From an uncultured Clostridia bacterium (GTDB lineage: Bacteria > Bacillota > Clostridia > Lachnospirales > Cellulosilyticaceae): a stretch of 58,587 nt of DNA. Under the pieces are notes generated by a model. That model made no database searches, had not been told where the DNA came from, and saw nothing but the letters and a program-made list of their open reading frames with translations. The position numbers and the translations under genes were made by a program. Positions 35,861 through 44,589 of this stretch are shown here, one piece after another. Every line of letters begins with the position of its first letter. Position 1 is the first letter of the stretch. The stretch is from positions 1 through 58,587 of the forward strand of contig CALJNR010000078.1 of the NCBI GenBank assembly GCA_937981575.1. Reading direction: 5' to 3'.

Positions 35861-37358
35861 AGTTTATTTAGTGGGTGCAGGGCCGGGAGACTATAAACTT
35901 ATCACCCTCAAGGGGATGGAATGCATTAGGGGTGCAGATGTTATCGTTTATGACAGGCTGGCAAATCCAGAGTATCTAAAGGAAGCAAAAAATGGGTGTG
36001 AACTGATTGATGCGGGTAAAGCCTCCAGCGATCATACTTTGTCTCAGGATAAAATAAATGCTGTAATAGCGGATAAAGCCAAAGAAGGTAAAGTGGTTGT
36101 CAGGCTGAAGGGAGGAGATCCTTATGTATTTGGAAGAGGCGGAGAAGAAGGAGAATATCTTTTAGAATGTGATATTCCTTTTGAAGTTGTGCCCGGGATC
36201 ACATCAGCCATAGCAGGACCTTGTTATGCAGGCATCCCTATTACCCATAGAGATTATGCCTCTTCCTTTCATGTTATTACAGGGCACCTTAAGGATGATG
36301 AAAAAGACGATATCAACTGGTCGGCTTTAGCTGGACTAAAAGGAACTTTGGTTTTTTTGATGGGAGTGGCCAACCTTCAGAAAATCAGTCAAAATCTTAT
36401 TAGAGAAGGGAAAAATCCGGCAACGCCAGCAGCGCTAATCAGCTGGGCGACAAGGTATAATCAAAGTGTTGTTACAGGTAACTTAGAGACGATTTATGAA
36501 CTGGCGCTCCAAAACAATGTGAAACCGCCGACCCTTATTGTAATTGGAGATGTAGTAAGCCTTAGAGATAAGCTGAATTTTTTCGAAGAAAAACCGCTTT
36601 TTGGAAAAAATGTTGTTGTAACGCGGGCAAGGGAGCAAAACAGTCAGCTAACGGCGATGATCCATGATTTAGGAGGGCATGCTATAGAGCTGCCTGCTAT
36701 TAAGATAGAAGAAATTGAAAATAATGAAGTATTAAGTCAATGTATAGATCATTTAAAAAGCTATACTTATTTGGTTTTTACGAGCCAGAATACAGTCGGA
36801 ATTTTCTTCAAGAAGCTTGAAGAAAAGGGGCTGGATACAAGAAGTCTTGGACATATGAAAATAGCAGCAGTAGGGCCAAGTACGGTAAGCAGTCTCAAGT
36901 CAAAAGGAATAAACCCAGACATTATACCTCAAAGAGCGGTCGGAGAAGCTGTTTATGAATCCTTAAAGGATATTCTGACTTCTACAGATCATATTTTGCT
37001 GCCAAAATCGGCTATTGCCAGAGAGTATCTCACAGAAGAGCTCAGGAAAATCTGTGAGGTGACAGCCGTTTCTCTCTATCATACGGTTACTGAACCCATC
37101 GATAAAGAACTCCTTTTAAATCTTTTAGAACAAAATGAGGCCCATTATATTACATTTACCAGTTCTTCGACCGTTACCAACCTGATAAAAGCTATAGGAA
37201 CAGAAAACATTAACAGGCTTAAAAGCGCAAAGTTAATATCAATCGGCCCTGTTACTTCAGAAACCATCCGAAAGTATGGGCTGGAAGTTTACAAAGAGCC
37301 AGATAAGTATACTATTGATGAGATGGCAAAATGTATCATTAAGGATATAAAAAGATGA
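35850..37358 (+). CDS. cobA-hemD: Uroporphyrinogen-III C-methyltransferase / uroporphyrinogen-III synthase fusion
   Basis: This 502-residue two-domain enzyme is common in Clostridia. Residues 1 to about 245 form the SUMT domain (VYLVGAGPGDYKLITLKG, RLKGGDPYVFGRGGEE, VPGITSAIAGPCYAGIPITHR), which methylates uroporphyrinogen III to precorrin-2. From about 250 the HemD domain follows (NVVVTRAREQNSQLTAMI, YLVFTSQNTVGIFF, TFTSSSTVTNLI), which cyclises hydroxymethylbilane. The fusion directs flux toward precorrin-2 and corrinoids. It overlaps hemC and is followed by hemL after 16 bases. Confidence 0.96.
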   Translation: MKGKVYLVGAGPGDYKLITLKGMECIRGADVIVYDRLANPEYLKEAKNGCELIDAGKASSDHTLSQDKINAVIADKAKEGKVVVRLKGGDPYVFGRGGEEGEYLLECDIPFEVVPGITSAIAGPCYAGIPITHRDYASSFHVITGHLKDDEKDDINWSALAGLKGTLVFLMGVANLQKISQNLIREGKNPATPAALISWATRYNQSVVTGNLETIYELALQNNVKPPTLIVIGDVVSLRDKLNFFEEKPLFGKNVVVTRAREQNSQLTAMIHDLGGHAIELPAIKIEEIENNEVLSQCIDHLKSYTYLVFTSQNTVGIFFKKLEEKGLDTRSLGHMKIAAVGPSTVSSLKSKGINPDIIPQRAVGEAVYESLKDILTSTDHILLPKSAIAREYLTEELRKICEVTAVSLYHTVTEPIDKELLLNLLEQNEAHYITFTSSSTVTNLIKAIGTENINRLKSAKLISIGPVTSETIRKYGLEVYKEPDKYTIDEMAKCIIKDIKR

Positions 37359-37374
37359 TAAGGAGGTAAAATGA

Positions 37375-38670
37375 ATGGATCATACACAATCAGAAAAGAT
37401 TTATGAAGAGGCACTTCAGTATATACCGGGAGGCGTTAACAGTCCAGTTAGAGCCTTTAAGTCTGTAGGACTTAACCCGCTGTTTATAGACCGGGCCGAA
37501 GGCAGTAAAATATATGATGTGGACGGTAATGAATATATTGATTATATCTGCTCTTGGGGACCTCTTATTTTAGGCCATGGGAATAAAGCGGTATTAAAGG
37601 GTATAGAAGAGCAGCTGCTAAAGGGCACAAGCTACGGCGTGCCGACAAGCATAGAAGTCGAAATGGCAAAGCTTATTGTAGAAGCTTACAGGGGAATTGA
37701 TAAAGTAAGAATGGTAAGCTCCGGAACTGAAGCGACCATGAGCGCCCTAAGGGCAGCAAGAGCTTATACGGGGAAAAACAAAATTTTAAAGTTTGAAGGC
37801 TGTTACCATGGGCACTCTGATGCGCTTCTCGTAAAATCCGGATCAGGAACGCTTACTTATGGTGTTCCTACAAGCCTTGGGGTTCCGGAAGATGTTATCA
37901 AGCATACATTAGTATGCCGCTATAATGACTGCGACGAAGTAGAAGCTGTTTTTAAAGCACACGGGGCCGATATTGCCTGCGTCATTGTTGAAACCATTTC
38001 GGGGAATATGGGACTTGTTCCAGGGAGGAAAAAGTTTATCCAGTTGCTAAGAGATTTAACAAACACTTATCAAAGCGTACTGATTTTTGATGAAGTTATT
38101 ACAGGCTTTAGACTAGGGTATGGCAGCTCACCGGAGCACTTTGATATTGAGCCGGATATGGCATGCTTCGGGAAGATTATTGGCGGGGGACTCCCCGTTG
38201 GAGCTTATGGCGGAAAAAATGAAATTATGGATATGATTTCTCCTCTGGGGCCTGTCTATCAGGCAGGAACCCTTTCAGGCAATCCACTGGCGATGTATGT
38301 AGGTAAGAACACGCTGGAATATTTAAAAAACCATCCTGAAGTTTATAGAGAGCTTAGCGAAAAAGCTAAATATCTTGAAGACGGCATAAAAAATAATCTT
38401 AAACAGTTAGGATTAGATTTAGCAATGACTAGAGTAGGGTCATTATTTGGTTTGTTCTTTATGACAGGCAAAGCTGAAAGTTATGATGATGTAAGAAACT
38501 GCGATCTTGAAAAGTTTAATATCTATTTCAAAGAAATGCTTAGTCAAGGTATTCTGATAGGGCCAGCGCAGTTTGAAGCAATGTTTTTATCAACGGCACA
38601 TACAAAAGAAGATTTAGACCGAACCATCAAGGCAAACTATAATGCGCTAAAATGTGCATACAACCTATAG
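37375..38670 (+). CDS. hemL: Glutamate-1-semialdehyde 2,1-aminomutase
   Basis: This 431-residue PLP enzyme converts glutamate-1-semialdehyde to 5-aminolevulinate. The cofactor lysine is Lys267 in FGKIIGGGLPVGAYGG. The start region YIPGGVNSPVRAF and the VSSGTEATMSALR motif are typical. AAGGAGG lies eight bases before the ATG at 37375; another ATG four bases earlier is out of frame. hemB, required for the next step, is not present in the window and must lie elsewhere. Confidence 0.97.
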   Translation: MDHTQSEKIYEEALQYIPGGVNSPVRAFKSVGLNPLFIDRAEGSKIYDVDGNEYIDYICSWGPLILGHGNKAVLKGIEEQLLKGTSYGVPTSIEVEMAKLIVEAYRGIDKVRMVSSGTEATMSALRAARAYTGKNKILKFEGCYHGHSDALLVKSGSGTLTYGVPTSLGVPEDVIKHTLVCRYNDCDEVEAVFKAHGADIACVIVETISGNMGLVPGRKKFIQLLRDLTNTYQSVLIFDEVITGFRLGYGSSPEHFDIEPDMACFGKIIGGGLPVGAYGGKNEIMDMISPLGPVYQAGTLSGNPLAMYVGKNTLEYLKNHPEVYRELSEKAKYLEDGIKNNLKQLGLDLAMTRVGSLFGLFFMTGKAESYDDVRNCDLEKFNIYFKEMLSQGILIGPAQFEAMFLSTAHTKEDLDRTIKANYNALKCAYNL

Positions 38671-38691
38671 ATATCAAGAGGGGGAAATAAG

Positions 38692-39420
38692 GTGAAACAA
38701 CTTAACAGAACGTTATTAGCTGCTATGCTTCTAGTTATCATGATACCGGCCTATACCTTTGGCATGCATATTATGGAAGGGTTTCTGCCCTTTAAGTGGG
38801 CAGTTATTTGGGGGTTGGTATTTATCCCTTTCTTTATGCTTGGTCTAAAAGAACTAAGAAAAATATTTAAAGATAGTCCCCAGCATAAAGTGCTTATTGC
38901 ACTTGTTACAGCATTTGTATTTGTATTATCTGCTTTAAAGATGCCTTCCGTTACAGGCAGCAGTTCACATCCTACCGGGATAGGCCTTGGAGCTATTTTA
39001 TTCGGACCTAAAGTTATGGCGGTTATTGGGACGATTGTGCTCTTGTTTCAGGCGATGCTGATGGCCCATGGGGGATTGACAACGCTTGGAGCGAATGCTT
39101 TTTCAATGGCTGTGGCAGGACCTTTTGCGGCTTATGGCGTATTTGCGATTATGAAAAAGTGTAATATAAATAGGGGTATTTGTGTATTTGCAGCTTCAGC
39201 TGTGGGGAACCTTGTAACCTATGCAGTAACTGCCTTGCAGCTAGGGGTTGCTTTTCCAGACCCAGTTGGGGGAATCGGGACTTCTATTATAAAGTTTTTA
39301 TCTTTATTTTTGCTCACTCAAATTCCTATTGCGATAGCAGAGGGAATACTTACGAATATAGCTTATGACCTGATTTTAAAAAATAGTCCGGAGGAGGTCG
39401 GTGCTTGTGAAACAAAGTAG
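38692..39420 (+). CDS. cbiM: Cobalt ECF transporter membrane subunit CbiM
   Basis: This 242-residue cobalt-specific membrane component has about six helices after a signal peptide. The likely cleavage after TFG exposes Met25-His26 as the mature N-terminus (MHIMEGFLP). In the related NikM/CbiM proteins these residues bind the metal directly. MPSVTGSSSHPTGIGLGAILFGP and QAMLMAHGGLTTLGANAFSM are family signatures. The GTG start follows GAGGGGG by about seven bases. It is the first gene of the cbiMNQO transporter block and overlaps cbiN by 14 bases. Confidence 0.95.
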   Translation: MKQLNRTLLAAMLLVIMIPAYTFGMHIMEGFLPFKWAVIWGLVFIPFFMLGLKELRKIFKDSPQHKVLIALVTAFVFVLSALKMPSVTGSSSHPTGIGLGAILFGPKVMAVIGTIVLLFQAMLMAHGGLTTLGANAFSMAVAGPFAAYGVFAIMKKCNINRGICVFAASAVGNLVTYAVTALQLGVAFPDPVGGIGTSIIKFLSLFLLTQIPIAIAEGILTNIAYDLILKNSPEEVGACETK

Positions 39421-39703
39421 TATTTTTAAATATTTAGGGTTAGGCGTACTCGTGATCTTGCTGATGTGTATGCCGCTGGTTTTTAAGAGCAGTGCTGCCT
39501 TTGAAGGAACAGATGGAGAGGCTTTGGCACTTATTGAAGAAATAAATCCTGAGTATAAGCCTTGGGCAAAGGGAATTTTTGAACCACCAAGCGGTGAAGT
39601 TGAAACACTTCTTTTTTGCATTCAAACAGCAATTGGAACAGCAGTTATATTTTACTATTTAGGTTATGCAAAAGGAAAGAAAAAATATGCTGATCATCGA
39701 TAA
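39407..39703 (+). CDS. cbiN: Cobalt transporter accessory subunit CbiN
   Basis: This 98-residue protein has two transmembrane helices (about 9-27 and 67-86) enclosing an extracytoplasmic loop with the family motif FEGTDGEALALIEEINPEYKPW. The GTG at 39407 follows AGGAGG by nine bases. A GTG at 39401 is only three bases from it and less likely. It supports cobalt loading of CbiM. The 3' end overlaps cbiQ. Confidence 0.93.
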   Translation: MKQSSIFKYLGLGVLVILLMCMPLVFKSSAAFEGTDGEALALIEEINPEYKPWAKGIFEPPSGEVETLLFCIQTAIGTAVIFYYLGYAKGKKKYADHR

Positions 39704-40367
39704 GATCGCTTATAATAATCGTTTGGCTGAGACTAACCCCTACTTGAAGTGTGGGATAGGGATATTTTTTTTATTACTTAGTATAATATGGAATCATATA
39801 GGGATTCTCATAGCTATTTTTTTAGGAATGAATATTCTTCTTATCAAAGCAGCAAAAGTCAACCCCAAAATATACATAAGACTTCTTACTATTCCTAGCG
39901 TTTTCATTCTGCTGAGTCTTTTGGGTACTTTATTTTATGTGGACAAATCATCAGATGGATTTCTATACAGTATCACATTTTTCGGGTATTCTATTGGATA
40001 TTCAAGGTTTACTTTAGTAAGGGCTATATATAGTTTATTAAGGTGCTTTTCAGCCCTTACCTGCATTTATTTTATTACGCTGACAACAAGTTTTAACCAG
40101 TTGATCTTGGTATTTAAAACGCTGCATGTTCCGAAAGAAATCATAGAAATTGTTATGCTGGTTTATCGTTTTATTTTTATTTTTTTTGAGGAGACTGCTC
40201 AAATCTATATCACGCAGGAGCTGCGGTTTGGTTACCTAAACTTAAAAACCTCTTATCATTCGATGGGAATTTTACTGAGCACTTTATTTACAAGGGTTAT
40301 GACGCGGTATAGGGACATGAGTATTGCACTTGAGACTAAGTTTTATGATGGAGAATTTTATATTTAA
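39687..40367 (+). CDS. cbiQ: Cobalt ECF transporter coupling subunit CbiQ
   Basis: This 226-residue transmembrane coupling protein links CbiM to the ATPase. The N-terminus IDKIAYNNRLAETNPYLKC is typical. Coupling-helix motifs follow in the C-terminal part, with ARG-containing segments replaced by LRFGYLNLKTSYHSMG and FTRVMTRYRDMSIALETKFYDG. I chose the ATG at 39687; an in-frame ATG at 39666 would extend the overlap with cbiN to 38 bases. It is followed by cbiO after 11 bases. Confidence 0.93.
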   Translation: MLIIDKIAYNNRLAETNPYLKCGIGIFFLLLSIIWNHIGILIAIFLGMNILLIKAAKVNPKIYIRLLTIPSVFILLSLLGTLFYVDKSSDGFLYSITFFGYSIGYSRFTLVRAIYSLLRCFSALTCIYFITLTTSFNQLILVFKTLHVPKEIIEIVMLVYRFIFIFFEETAQIYITQELRFGYLNLKTSYHSMGILLSTLFTRVMTRYRDMSIALETKFYDGEFYI

Positions 40368-40378
40368 GAGGTGAATGC

Positions 40379-41188
40379 ATGCTTGCAACAAATGAGTTGA
40401 CCTTTCAGTATGATGAAGGCAGTATTGCCCTTAAGAATATTGATATTGATTTAAAAAAAGGAAGTATTATAGGAATAATTGGGGTAAATGGTTCAGGAAA
40501 GTCAACCTTATTTATGAATCTGATAGGGGTGCTGAGACCTACGAAAGGAACTGTTCTTTATCATAACGAACCTATTAAATATGATAAAAAAAGCTTAAGA
40601 GAGCTTAGAAAGAAAGTCAGCATTGTTTTTCAAGATCCAGATAAACAGATTTTTTACTCAAAGGTTTATGAAGATGCTGCATTTGCCCTTCGTAATTTAG
40701 GATTTGATGAAGATGAAGTAAAAAAGAGGGTAAATCAAAGTCTTGAAAGTGTAGGGGCACTAGAATTTAGTAATAAGCCTGTACATTTTTTAAGTCATGG
40801 GCAAAAAAAGCGGGTAGCTATTGCTGGCGTATTAGCACTTCAAAGTGAAGTGATACTCTTTGATGAACCGACAGCAGGCCTTGATCCTAAAAGTGTGAGG
40901 GCTATTGAAGAGATTATAAAAGCTATTAGCCTCGAGAAAGCCAAAGTTGTGATTTCAAGTCATGATATGGATCTTATTTATCAGCTTTGTGACTATATAT
41001 ACGTGCTTGATAAGGGATGCATTATTTGCGAGGGTTCTGCTGAACAAATATTTACTAAAGACAATATAATAACTAAAGCAGGACTTACAGAACCATGGCT
41101 TGTAAAAGTACATAAAAACATGGGATTTCCACTTTTTAAAAGTGAAGAAGAACTGTATGATTATTATAATGAATTAAAAAGGCATTAA
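40379..41188 (+). CDS. cbiO: Cobalt ECF transporter ATP-binding subunit CbiO
   Basis: This 269-residue ABC ATPase powers cobalt uptake. Walker A is GVNGSGKST (35-43), the Q loop is FQDPDKQIF with Gln85, the signature is the variant LSHGQKKR (138-145), as usual for CbiO, and Walker B is VILFDEPTAGLD with Glu163. The His switch is in SSHDMDL. AGAGGTG precedes the ATG. It is a single ATPase, so the transporter should use a homodimer. Confidence 0.96.
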   Translation: MLATNELTFQYDEGSIALKNIDIDLKKGSIIGIIGVNGSGKSTLFMNLIGVLRPTKGTVLYHNEPIKYDKKSLRELRKKVSIVFQDPDKQIFYSKVYEDAAFALRNLGFDEDEVKKRVNQSLESVGALEFSNKPVHFLSHGQKKRVAIAGVLALQSEVILFDEPTAGLDPKSVRAIEEIIKAISLEKAKVVISSHDMDLIYQLCDYIYVLDKGCIICEGSAEQIFTKDNIITKAGLTEPWLVKVHKNMGFPLFKSEEELYDYYNELKRH

Positions 41189-41227
41189 CTGATTACGCAC
41201 TCATTGAGCGATGAAGGAGAAAAAGGG

Positions 41228-42058
41228 ATGGAGAACTATAAGTTTTTTCAAAATAAAGCCTGTGAATATTTTCCGTGCCACAAAATGAAAGAGGATAAGG
41301 ACTTTAACTGCTTGTTTTGCTATTGTCCGCTGTATGCCTTAAAAGAGCAGTGCGGCGGGAATTTTACTTATACAGAGAAGGGTATCAAAAACTGTATGGG
41401 ATGTATTAAACCTCATACACTTACAGGCTATGACCATATACAAAAACATATTGGGAAAGTGATAGAATTAGGCAAAAAAGCGAGAAGGGATGAAAGGATG
41501 GGCAGACTCATATTAGTTACAGGGGGCACAAGGTCAGGTAAAAGCAGCTATGCTGAGAGTTTATGCAAGGCGCAAAATAACAGTACAGCTTACATTGCAA
41601 CCAGTATTCCTTTTGATGCGGAGATGAAAGATCGGGTTAAAAAGCATCAAGAGATGCGGCCAAAAGACTGGACAACCTATGAAGCTTATGAAAATGTTTA
41701 TAAAGAAATACCGGAAATTGCCAAAAGCCACAATACAGTCCTTTTAGACTGTATAACTCTTATGGTGAATAATATTATGTTTAACCAGCCTATCGATTTT
41801 GAAACATGTATTACTGCTGAAATAGATCAGTTGGAAGCCCTGATCAAGAGGCAAGTAGAACTTTTGATTCAGGAAGTTCAAAAGACAAACTTATATTTTG
41901 TGATTGTAACGAATGAAATTGGCATGGGAGTTATAGGCGCCACGAAGCTTACAAGAATCTATACTGATATTATAGGACGAATTAATCAGCAGGTTGCAGC
42001 ATCCTGTGATGAAGTATATTTCATAGTAAGCGGTCTCTCCATGAAGATAAGGGGATAA
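41228..42058 (+). CDS. cobU: Cys-rich domain fused to CobU (adenosylcobinamide kinase / guanylyltransferase)
   Basis: This 276-residue fusion has a Cys-rich small domain in residues 1 to about 88 with eight cysteines (12, 17, 28, 31, 33, 42, 56, 59), a probable metal site of the type often encoded near cobamide genes. From Met91 the CobU domain has P-loop GGTRSGKSS (99-107), the guanylylated His at about 140 (RVKKHQEMRP), DCITLMVNN and VTNEIGMG. It phosphorylates and guanylylates adenosylcobinamide. The ATG at 41228 follows AAGGAG by eight bases. GATGAAAGG just before Met91 could allow a second, domain-only product. The reading frame is continuous. Confidence 0.92.
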   Translation: MENYKFFQNKACEYFPCHKMKEDKDFNCLFCYCPLYALKEQCGGNFTYTEKGIKNCMGCIKPHTLTGYDHIQKHIGKVIELGKKARRDERMGRLILVTGGTRSGKSSYAESLCKAQNNSTAYIATSIPFDAEMKDRVKKHQEMRPKDWTTYEAYENVYKEIPEIAKSHNTVLLDCITLMVNNIMFNQPIDFETCITAEIDQLEALIKRQVELLIQEVQKTNLYFVIVTNEIGMGVIGATKLTRIYTDIIGRINQQVAASCDEVYFIVSGLSMKIRG

Positions 42059-42060
42059 CG

Positions 42061-42834
42061 ATGAAACGATTTTTAGGTATTATGCAGTTTTTAACCCGCA
42101 TACCTATTCCTGTTCAATTAGAAATGGATAAAGAATTTCATAAAAGTCTTGTTTATTTTCCTTTAGTTGGATGGGTCTTGGGAATTTTATATTATGTCTT
42201 AGGGGTGAGCTCTAGATTTTTTTTCAGTAATGAAATAACAGCTGTCTTTATTTTGCTTGGAACAGTTATATTAACGGGAGGACTTCATATAGACGGAGTC
42301 GGAGATACCTTTGATGGACTCTATAGCTACCGGGACAAAGATAGAATGCTTGAGATCATGAAAGACTCAAGACTTGGGACCAATGGGCTGTTAGCGATTA
42401 TCTTTATCCTGATGTTTAAGCTAATATTCATATATCATCTGCTCGAGGCGGATCATATATGGGGAGTTATGCTGATGCCCATATATGGCAGAATCAATTC
42501 ATTTGCTGCATGCTACAAAACGAAAACCCCAAGAGAAAAGGGAATGGGCAATTTATTTATTGGTAAGGTTAGCCCTTGCATGTTTATAGTTACAGCAGGG
42601 TATATGTTCATTATAGTATTTGGCATTCTTTATGGCCTAACGGATAAAAACCCTATGAAATTCACTGCCCATGCAGTACTATTTTTTTTGGTGCTTCTTG
42701 TGAATAGAGGGTTTATCAAAAGTGTTTATAAAAAGATTGATGGCATTACAGGAGATGTGTTAGGAACAATCTGTGAATTTTCAGAAGTCATGTACCTAGC
42801 GGGAATCTATATGCTTATCACATGTTGGATATAG
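42061..42834 (+). CDS. cobS: Adenosylcobinamide-GDP ribazoletransferase (cobalamin synthase)
   Basis: This 257-residue integral membrane enzyme joins adenosylcobinamide-GDP with alpha-ribazole phosphate, the last assembly step. FLTRIPIP near the N-terminus and GGLHIDGVGDTFDGLYSYRDKDRMLEIMKDSRLGTNG, with its Asp-rich metal site, identify it. Several transmembrane helices follow. It starts two bases after cobU and closes the riboswitch-controlled series. The alpha-ribazole phosphatase CobC is not in the window. The stop codon lies inside the start of a repeat element (copy C). Confidence 0.95.
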   Translation: MKRFLGIMQFLTRIPIPVQLEMDKEFHKSLVYFPLVGWVLGILYYVLGVSSRFFFSNEITAVFILLGTVILTGGLHIDGVGDTFDGLYSYRDKDRMLEIMKDSRLGTNGLLAIIFILMFKLIFIYHLLEADHIWGVMLMPIYGRINSFAACYKTKTPREKGMGNLFIGKVSPCMFIVTAGYMFIIVFGILYGLTDKNPMKFTAHAVLFFLVLLVNRGFIKSVYKKIDGITGDVLGTICEFSEVMYLAGIYMLITCWI

Positions 42835-42940
42835 ACTTCATATCTTTAAGTATAAGGTCTTCAAGGGCCCTACATGGATGAAGTTACTCTGAGAGGCAAC
42901 TTTGCGTAGATGAATAACTTAAGTATAGATGGTGTTTCTT
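42830..42940 (+). repeat. Two-hairpin intergenic element, copy C
   Basis: This copy shares GAGAGGCAACTTTGCGTAGA and TGAATAACTTAAGTAT with the inverted copy at 47915. Hairpin 1 keeps pairing with different bases (ACTTCAT at 42835-42841 and ATGAAGT at 42878-42884), which looks like compensatory change. The second hairpin is degraded. It begins at the cobS stop codon and could form the 3' end of the cobalamin transcript. Confidence 0.75.
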
Positions 42941-43049
42941 TGCAATTAAAAAGTATTTAAAGCCCTTGAAATTGTTCTGAATAACCGATGCTGAAAACGT
43001 CTATATTATTATTAAGAATAAGAAAATTAAAGTAAGTGAGGACAAGGAA

Positions 43050-43322
43050 ATGAATTTCCAATATGAATCTAATCGTATTTTTGCTAAAGATGAGAAGGGG
43101 CAGCTGATAGCTGAAGTTACTTTCCCAGATGCCGGAGATGAGGTTGTAAATATTAATCATACTTTTGTTGATCCTTCTTTAAGAGGACAAGGGGTTGCAT
43201 CTATTCTGCTGGATAAGGCCTATGAGGTGATTAAAAGGCAGAATAAAAAAGCTGTCTTATCTTGTTCTTACGCAGCTGTATGGTTTGACAGACATCCCGA
43301 ATGCAAAGATATTGTATTTTAA
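43050..43322 (+). CDS. Small GNAT-family N-acetyltransferase (YjdJ-like)
   Basis: This 90-residue protein is a minimal acetyltransferase-like fold. The acetyl-CoA pyrophosphate-binding motif is RGQGVASILLDKAYEVI and the C-terminal CSYAAVWFDRHPE is characteristic of the YjdJ/Acetyltransf_CG group. The beginning (IFAKDEKGQLIAEVTFPD) is also typical. The substrate of this group is not known. It stands alone with its own terminator. AAGG lies close before the ATG. Confidence 0.87.
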   Translation: MNFQYESNRIFAKDEKGQLIAEVTFPDAGDEVVNINHTFVDPSLRGQGVASILLDKAYEVIKRQNKKAVLSCSYAAVWFDRHPECKDIVF

Positions 43323-43363
43323 TACAGAATCGTAGATCACCGATGAATCAAGAAAAATTGAGA

Positions 43364-43410
43364 GAAGTTTTGTAAGTTGTAACTATAGATGACTTGCGGA
43401 ACTTCTTTTA
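43364..43410 (+). terminator. Terminator after the GNAT gene
   Basis: GAAGTTTTGTAAGT pairs with ACTTGCGGAACTTC (14 bp with three G:U pairs) around a 14-base loop, followed by TTTTAGTTTT. The remainder of 43323-43531 is AT-rich with a TATAAT-like box near 43467. Confidence 0.65.
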
Positions 43411-43531
43411 GTTTTATAGTATCTAAATATAAATAAGGCTATACTCTAAAGACTTCTATAATATGATATAATAATTTAACCTATAGGTTATTTTTAGACA
43501 ATGTAATGAGATGAGGAAGGGGACCTAACTA

Positions 43532-44446
43532 ATGAATAAATCCATATTAATGCCATTTAGAATGACTGTTGCTGAACAAAATTTAGGACTTTACGGGATA
43601 AAAGTTGATAAGAAAAATGGGGAGAGTGTTACCCATCACTGGAGATCAAGGGATCCGGTATGTATTTATTCGGCATCTAAAACCTTTACTGCTTTAGCAG
43701 TAGGAATGTGCATCGATGATGTATTTTTAACTGTTAAAGATCCGGTTATTAATTTTTTTCCAGAGTATAAGGGAGTTGCATCTAAAGGCAGTGATCAAAT
43801 AACAATCGAACATTTACTTCATATGGCTTCAGGAAAAGAGGAATATTGGTTTGGAACAGAAGACCACCTGAAAATGACTTCAGATTGGGCTGAATTATTT
43901 TTTAAGGTACCTGTCACTAAGAAACCGGGAACCTATTTTCATTATTCTAATGCTTGCACATATATGCTAGGACGTATCGTAGAGCGGGTAAGCGGCAAAA
44001 ACCTAAGGGACTTTTTGGCAGCGCGTTTATTTACACCGCTAGGTATTTTCAATCCTCAATGGCATACATGCCCAGGGGGACATACGCTGGCAGCTACAGG
44101 ATTATATCTAACGATTGATGAGTTTTCAAAATTAGGAATGATTCTTTTAAATGACGGGATCTATAACAATCAAAGACTTATTAGTGAAAATTATATCCAT
44201 GCTGCTGTAAATCATACTATTGATACGGAAAGGCTGACTTCTGGGAGCACACATCATGGGGCAGGATATGGCTATCAGATATGGCGCTGCGCCCATCAGG
44301 GAGCTTATAGAGCAGATGGGAAGTATGGACAGCTTTGTATCGTAGTTCCGGATAAAGAGGCAGTTATAACAGTTACAGCTCATGAAGAAAAAGCAAAAGG
44401 AGAAATTATTGAGGCAGTCTTTGAGGATATCATCCCTTTACTTTAA
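43532..44446 (+). CDS. Class C beta-lactamase-like serine hydrolase
   Basis: This 304-residue serine hydrolase of the beta-lactamase/penicillin-binding superfamily has nucleophile motif SASK (Ser47, Lys50) and Tyr138-Ser-Asn140 as the second motif. The third motif, usually HxG or KTG, is not obvious; the segment GKYGQL lies in the expected region. No signal peptide is seen, so it probably acts in the cytoplasm and is more likely an esterase or peptidase than a resistance beta-lactamase. It is monocistronic. GGAAGGGG lies nine bases before the ATG. Confidence 0.85.
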   Translation: MNKSILMPFRMTVAEQNLGLYGIKVDKKNGESVTHHWRSRDPVCIYSASKTFTALAVGMCIDDVFLTVKDPVINFFPEYKGVASKGSDQITIEHLLHMASGKEEYWFGTEDHLKMTSDWAELFFKVPVTKKPGTYFHYSNACTYMLGRIVERVSGKNLRDFLAARLFTPLGIFNPQWHTCPGGHTLAATGLYLTIDEFSKLGMILLNDGIYNNQRLISENYIHAAVNHTIDTERLTSGSTHHGAGYGYQIWRCAHQGAYRADGKYGQLCIVVPDKEAVITVTAHEEKAKGEIIEAVFEDIIPLL

Positions 44447-44589
44447 TTAAGCGACAAAGGGTGAATAGAGAGAGTCTAAAATAAGTAAACTACTTAATAA
44501 TGTCCTGAGATAGTAATCCAAGTTCTCAAAGCAGAAAGACCAAATAACAGCATATTCTAAGTAAATGGCTATGAAATGGAGATAGAGCA

